Positions 60,512 to 64,000 of a stretch of DNA of 64,000 nt are shown piece by piece. The stretch spans positions 6,324,001-6,388,000 of the forward strand of contig NZ_PHHD01000001.1 in the NCBI RefSeq assembly GCF_002813445.1, read 5' to 3'. The notes under the pieces are model-generated. The model ran no database searches. It had not been told where the DNA came from and saw only the letters and a list, made by a program, of their open reading frames with translations. This DNA is from Pseudomonas tolaasii NCPPB 2192 (lineage in GTDB: Bacteria; Pseudomonadota; Gammaproteobacteria; Pseudomonadales; Pseudomonadaceae). Both the position numbers and the translations under genes were made by a program. How positions within the stretch are numbered: position 1 is the stretch's first letter; every line of letters begins with the position of its first letter.

Positions 60512-61279
60512 ATGTTCCCCAGCCTGTTTATCTCCCACGGTTCGCCGATGCTGGCCCTGCAACCCGGCGCCAGCGGCCCGGCATTGCAACGCCTGGCCGC
60601 CGAACTGCCACGCCCACAAGCGATTGTAGTGGTGTCGGCCCACTGGGAAAGCCAAGAGTTACTGGTCAGCGCAAGTCCCGCACCCGAAACCTGGCACGAC
60701 TTTGGCGGCTTTCCGCGCGAGCTGTTTGCCGTGCAGTACCCGGCGCCAGGTGATCCGCAACTGGCCAGTGAAATCGTCGGGCTGCTGCACGCCGAGGGCT
60801 TGAGCGCGCGCGTGGATGAACGCCGCCCGTTCGACCACGGCACCTGGGTGCCGCTGTCGTTGATGTACCCGGCGGCGGATATTCCGGTGGTGCAGGTCTC
60901 CCTGCCCAGTCGCATGGGGCCGGCTCTGCAGACGCGCGTCGGGCATGCCCTGACCGGCCTGCGCGAGCGAGACGTACTGCTGATCGGCTCTGGCAGCATC
61001 ACCCATAACCTGGGCGAACTGAACTGGCGTGCCGGGCCTGAAGCGATCGAGCCCTGGGCACGCGACTTCCGCGACTGGGTGGTAGACAAACTCGCAGCCA
61101 ACGATGAAACCGCGCTGCACGACTATCGTCGCCAGGCGCCGCACGCCGTGCGCAGTCATCCCAGCGATGAGCATTTGCTGCCGTTGTACTTTGCGCGTGG
61201 TGCGGGGGGCGAGTTCAGTGTTGCGCACCAAGGCTTTACCATGGGCGCACTGGGCATGGACATCTACCGCTTCGGCTAA
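60512..61279 (+). CDS. Class III extradiol dioxygenase, YgiD/DODA-like
   Basis: 255 residues. SLFISHGSPMLALQ carries a metal histidine near residue 10; further conserved parts are VVSAHWESQ, the FDHGTWVPLSLMYP histidine, and LLIGSGSITHNLGE. E. coli YgiD opens 4,5-DOPA and plant relatives make betalamic acid; the natural substrate in Pseudomonas is unknown. AAGGA lies 7 nt before the ATG at 60512. Divergent from tpm. Confidence 0.9.
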   Translation: MFPSLFISHGSPMLALQPGASGPALQRLAAELPRPQAIVVVSAHWESQELLVSASPAPETWHDFGGFPRELFAVQYPAPGDPQLASEIVGLLHAEGLSARVDERRPFDHGTWVPLSLMYPAADIPVVQVSLPSRMGPALQTRVGHALTGLRERDVLLIGSGSITHNLGELNWRAGPEAIEPWARDFRDWVVDKLAANDETALHDYRRQAPHAVRSHPSDEHLLPLYFARGAGGEFSVAHQGFTMGALGMDIYRFG

Positions 61280-61306
61280 CGCAAATCCAATGATGCAAAC
61301 GGGCGT

Positions 61307-61395
61307 GTGTGGGAGCTGGCTTGCCTGCGATGCAGGCACCTCGTTGTGTCAGGCAGACCAGGGTGATCCTATCGCAGGCAAGCCAGCTCCCACAC
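61307..61395. repeat. Inverted REP pair
   Basis: GTGGGAGCTGGCTTGCCTGCGAT faces ATCGCAGGCAAGCCAGCTCCCAC around about 45 bp, between convergent genes. Confidence 0.85.
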
Positions 61396-61426
61396 TTGAT
61401 TGAGGTTGATCCTGAATTGAGCAGGC

Positions 61427-61461
61427 AAAAAAATCCCCGAACAGGTCGGGGATTTTTTTTG
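61427..61461. terminator. Bidirectional terminator
   Basis: AAAAAAATCCCCGA-ACAGG-TCGGGGATTTTTTTT. Serves the dioxygenase gene (plus) and the helicase gene (minus), which ends 25 bp to the right. Confidence 0.92.
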
Positions 61462-61486
61462 TGCGATCAATCAGCCCAAAGGCGGA

Positions 61487-63160
61487 TCAATCTTCGCGAT
61501 AGCGACGCAGCTTCAACTGCTTGCCGGCAACGCGCGTGTCTTTCAGCTTGGCCAGCAGTTTTTCCAGGCCATCTTCCGGCAGCTCCACCAGGGAGAAGCT
61601 GTCACGCACCTGGATGCGACCGATCGCTTCACGGGCCAGGCCACCCTCATTGAGGATAGCGCCCAGCAGGTTTTTGGCAGCGATACCATCACGCGCGCCC
61701 AGCGCGGTACGGCAACGCGCACGGCCTTCAGCCAAGGGAACCGGAGCGCGACGCTCACGATCACCACGGTCCGGGCGGTCGCCGGAACGCTCTGGACGAT
61801 CACCGCGTGGCGCGCTGTTCGGAACCAGTGGACGTTCTTTTTCGATGGCCGCCAGGGTCAGGGCCTGACCGTTGGTGGCTTTGCGCAGCAGTGCTGCAGC
61901 CAGGGCACGCGGGGTGCAACCGATATCGGCGGTCAGGCGGTCCAGCAGGTCGCCGTGGGTCGATTCAGCGTCAGCCACCAGCGGCGACAGGCTGTTGGTC
62001 AGTTTCTTGATGCGGGCATCGAGAACGGCCTGGGCATCCGGCAGGCGGACTTCAGCGACTTTCTGACCGGTTACACGCTCGATCACTTGCAGCATGCGGC
62101 GCTCGCGTGGCGTCACCAGCAGCAGGGCACGGCCTTCGCGACCGGCACGGCCAGTACGGCCGATACGGTGAACGTAGGATTCCGGGTCGTACGGCATGTC
62201 AACGTTGAACACGTGGGTGATACGTGGAACGTCAAGGCCACGGGCAGCAACGTCGGTCGCCACAACGATGTCCAGACGGCCATCCTTGAGGGAGTCGATC
62301 ACGCGCTCACGCTGGTTCTGGGCGATGTCACCGTTCAGCGCAGCGGCTTTGTAGCCTTTGGCTTCCAGGGCGCTGGCCAGGTCCAGGGTCGCTTGCTTGG
62401 TGCGCACGAACATGATCAGGGCGTCGAAGTCTTCGACTTCCAGCAAGCTCAATACAGCCGAGGTCTTCTGGTCAGCGTGAACCAACAGGTGAGCCTGTTC
62501 GATCGCGGTAACGGTCTGGGTCTTGGTCTGGATCTTCACGTGTTCCGGGTCACGCAGGTGACGCTCGGCAATGGCACGGATCGACTGTGGCAGTGTGGCC
62601 GAGAACAGTACGGTCTGACGGGTCGGTGGCAGCGCCTTGAAGATGACTTCCAGGTCATCCATGAAGCCCAGCTTCAACATTTCGTCAGCTTCGTCGAGAA
62701 CCAGGTGGTTCACGGTCGACAGCACTTTTTCGTCGCGACGCAGGTGGTCGCACAGACGGCCCGGGGTGGCGACAACGATTTGTGCGCCATTACGGATTGC
62801 TTTGAGTTGTGGGCCCATAGGCGCGCCGCCGTAAACGGCCACAACGGTTACGCCCGGCATTTGCTTGGCGTAGGTTTCGAAAGCGGTTGCTACTTGCAGC
62901 GCCAACTCACGGGTTGGCGCCAGGATCAGGGCTTGCGGTTCGCGCTTGGCAGGATCGATGCACTGCAGGATAGGCAAAGCGAACGCGGCAGTTTTGCCGG
63001 TACCGGTTTGCGCCTGGCCAATCATGTCCTTGCCGGCCATGATGATCGGGATCGACTGCTGCTGAATCGCCGAAGGCTCTTCGTAGCCAGTCGCTGCGAC
63101 GGCTGCAAGAATATTCGGGTTCAGATTAAAAGCGGCGAAGCCGCCGGTTTCCTGGGTCAT
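61487..63160 (-). CDS. deaD: DEAD-box RNA helicase with DbpA-type RNA-binding tail, DeaD/CsdA-like
   Basis: ATP-dependent RNA helicase of 557 residues used in ribosome assembly and mRNA turnover, often cold-induced. Motifs in order: Q motif PSAIQQQSIPIIMAGKDMI, AQTGTGKTAAFA (I), PTRELALQV (Ia), DEADEMLKLG (II), FSATLP (III), DVAARGLDVPRITHV (V), HRIGRTGRAG (VI). Then a dimerisation part, a basic R/D/E-rich linker (GDRPERSGDRPDRGDRERR) and a C-terminal DbpA-type RNA-binding domain ending RRYRED. Start at the ATG at 63160 with AGAGG upstream. Its leader is over 200 nt. Confidence 0.93.
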   Translation of the reverse strand: MTQETGGFAAFNLNPNILAAVAATGYEEPSAIQQQSIPIIMAGKDMIGQAQTGTGKTAAFALPILQCIDPAKREPQALILAPTRELALQVATAFETYAKQMPGVTVVAVYGGAPMGPQLKAIRNGAQIVVATPGRLCDHLRRDEKVLSTVNHLVLDEADEMLKLGFMDDLEVIFKALPPTRQTVLFSATLPQSIRAIAERHLRDPEHVKIQTKTQTVTAIEQAHLLVHADQKTSAVLSLLEVEDFDALIMFVRTKQATLDLASALEAKGYKAAALNGDIAQNQRERVIDSLKDGRLDIVVATDVAARGLDVPRITHVFNVDMPYDPESYVHRIGRTGRAGREGRALLLVTPRERRMLQVIERVTGQKVAEVRLPDAQAVLDARIKKLTNSLSPLVADAESTHGDLLDRLTADIGCTPRALAAALLRKATNGQALTLAAIEKERPLVPNSAPRGDRPERSGDRPDRGDRERRAPVPLAEGRARCRTALGARDGIAAKNLLGAILNEGGLAREAIGRIQVRDSFSLVELPEDGLEKLLAKLKDTRVAGKQLKLRRYRED

Positions 63161-63387
63161 GGGTCTGCCTCTAAGTGCATCCGCAAAGACCCATGCTCCA
63201 AAGCTGCGCATGCCGTGTTGAGACTCAAGAGTCGCCCTGGCTGCTTTGTCGGCGGGGATTTGCGAAAACGAATGAATGAAAAAAGATTCGTCAAGGAAGA
63301 GTCCGCTGTGCGGACGCGCAGCCGAAGCTGGCTTCGGGGAATTGCGCTACCTAAACGCGGCCCGGTTAAAGGCCGGCGCGCACTATA
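63161..63387 (-). promoter_or_regulatory. Promoter -10 and long 5' leader of the helicase gene
   Basis: On the minus strand TATAGT (63382-63387) is a good -10; the matching -35 is unclear. From a start near 63375 the leader is about 215 nt and contains the hairpin GCCGG-CCTTTAA-CCGGGC (about 63361-63378). Long leaders are usual for cold-shock helicases. The remaining gap to the enoyl-CoA hydratase start (63388-63583) shows no gene. Confidence 0.5.
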
Positions 63388-63583
63388 CCGGAAATACCTG
63401 AAAAAGGGAGCTTTTTTTATCGGAAACCGCCGATAAACCGCGCTGCGTCACCGCCTTTGCAGAGAACGCCGGCAAGGTCTATTTTTCAAAGGCCCGGCCC
63501 TGCGGGTCATCACGCTTAAACGTTTCACCCGCTGACCGATACCTTTGGTCCGAAAACCCTGATCCAGCCCGAGAGCCCACCTG

Positions 63584-64000
63584 ATGAATCAAGCCAGTAG
63601 CAGTCGCGTCAGCCGTGAATTGCAAGGCCATGTCCTGCTGTTGGGCCTGGACCGGGTTGCCAAACGCAACGCCTTCGACCTGGATTTGCTCAATGAACTG
63701 AGCCTGGCTTATGGCGAATTTGATCGAAATGACGATGCGCGGGTCGCCGTGGTGTTTGCCCATGGCGACCACTTCACCGCCGGGCTGGACCTGGCCAGCG
63801 TCAGCGGCGTGATGGCCGGAGGATGGCAACCGCCGTTGGGCGGTTGCGACCCTTGGGGCGTGTTCGCCGGCCCCAGGGTCAACAAACCGGTGATCGTCGC
63901 CGCACAGGGTTACTGCCTGACCATCGGCATCGAGCTGATGCTGGCAGCCGATATCAACCTCTGCGCCAGCAACACCCGCTTCGCGCAGATGGAAGTGCAG
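63584..64000 (+). CDS. Enoyl-CoA hydratase/isomerase family protein (3' part cut by window edge)
   Basis: First 139 codons of a crotonase-fold enzyme. VLLLGLDRVAKRNAFDLDLL and VVFAHGDHFTAGLDLASVSG contain the first oxyanion segment; KPVIVAAQGYCLTIGIELML, AADINLCASNTRFAQMEVQ the second, with glycine-rich turn. Typical for a hydratase or isomerase acting on CoA esters; substrate cannot be told. The ATG at 63584 is the only start with the family N terminus; it lies divergently from the helicase, as in P. aeruginosa (from memory). Confidence 0.88.
   Translation, partial: MNQASSSRVSRELQGHVLLLGLDRVAKRNAFDLDLLNELSLAYGEFDRNDDARVAVVFAHGDHFTAGLDLASVSGVMAGGWQPPLGGCDPWGVFAGPRVNKPVIVAAQGYCLTIGIELMLAADINLCASNTRFAQMEVQ

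Noticed and set aside
1..64000. CRISPR arrays, tRNA or rRNA genes, insertion sequences, prophage
   Set aside because: The repeats seen are short REP-type palindromes without regular spacers; no cloverleaf, transposase, integrase or phage structural gene was found.

Overview
The window is chromosomal DNA of a Pseudomonas, most likely from the P. fluorescens group. Three things point there: gene families and neighbourhoods that I remember from P. aeruginosa (gcl-hyi-glxR-ttuD-pyk, ccmA-I, moeA/moaB/mobA, dgt with rocS2/rocA2, sagS-ospR-gpx-msrB-alaA-htpX-tpm); high GC with dense coding; and many short palindromic intergenic repeats of two kinds (GTGGGAGC..GGCTTGCC pairs and GATCGTTCCCACGC blocks) typical of fluorescent pseudomonads. 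Synteny statements come from memory, not from a search. I see no rRNA, tRNA, CRISPR, prophage, transposase or conjugative gene.

Layout. 1-1714 (minus): start of an RND multidrug efflux operon (adaptor, then permease cut by the window edge). 1955-9822: TetR regulator, GlcG-like protein, and the plus-strand glyoxylate-to-pyruvate operon gcl-hyi-glxR-ttuD-pyk. Glyoxylate is condensed to tartronate semialdehyde, converted to glycerate, phosphorylated to 2-phosphoglycerate and drawn off as pyruvate. 9942-14902: urea-type transporter, voltage-gated K+ channel with a zinc-ribbon tail, sulfate-binding protein, exported DUF5666-like protein, MFS exporter. 14978-25426 (minus): a complete carbon-phosphorus lyase operon phnCDEFGHIJKLMNP (no phnO), preceded by a phased array of Pho-box half-sites. 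25670-27626: two lipoproteins and a small DUF3077/DUF6124-like gene with an elaborate structured leader. 27642-34587 (minus): full cytochrome c maturation operon ccmABCDEFGHI. 34788-36691: FliK-like plus FlhB-tail-like pair. 36835-39263: molybdenum cofactor genes moeA, moaB (minus) and mobA (plus). 39344-42502: small lipoprotein, pseudouridine synthase, hypothetical, glutaredoxin-like protein, ammonium transporter. 42861-43894: ElaB/YqjD-YqjE-YqjK-like stress/membrane trio. 43993-46560: EAL phosphodiesterase and dgt. 46729-51646: Roc-type signalling locus (stand-alone receiver, LuxR-type regulator with a frameshift at its C terminus, BvgS-like hybrid kinase). 51686-60410: fRMsr, ATPase, SagS-like hybrid kinase, and the oxidative-stress set ospR-gpx-msrB, alaA, htpX, tpm. 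60512-64000: extradiol dioxygenase, DEAD-box helicase with a long leader, and the start of an enoyl-CoA hydratase gene.

Most of the window is conserved pseudomonad core or near-core. I find no convincing wholly new multi-gene system. The best leads are: (a) the one-base deletion in an A-run of the RocA2-like regulator, which sits exactly where the intact frame would couple to the sensor by a GTGA overlap; (b) the structured leader of the small DUF3077/DUF6124-like gene at 26540-26792; (c) the six 11-bp-phased Pho half-sites and hairpin before phnC, plus a perfect palindrome inside the first codons of phnF; (d) the duplicated TTGTATACAA palindromes between glcG and gcl; and (e) a receiver that resembles RocR but lacks an EAL domain.
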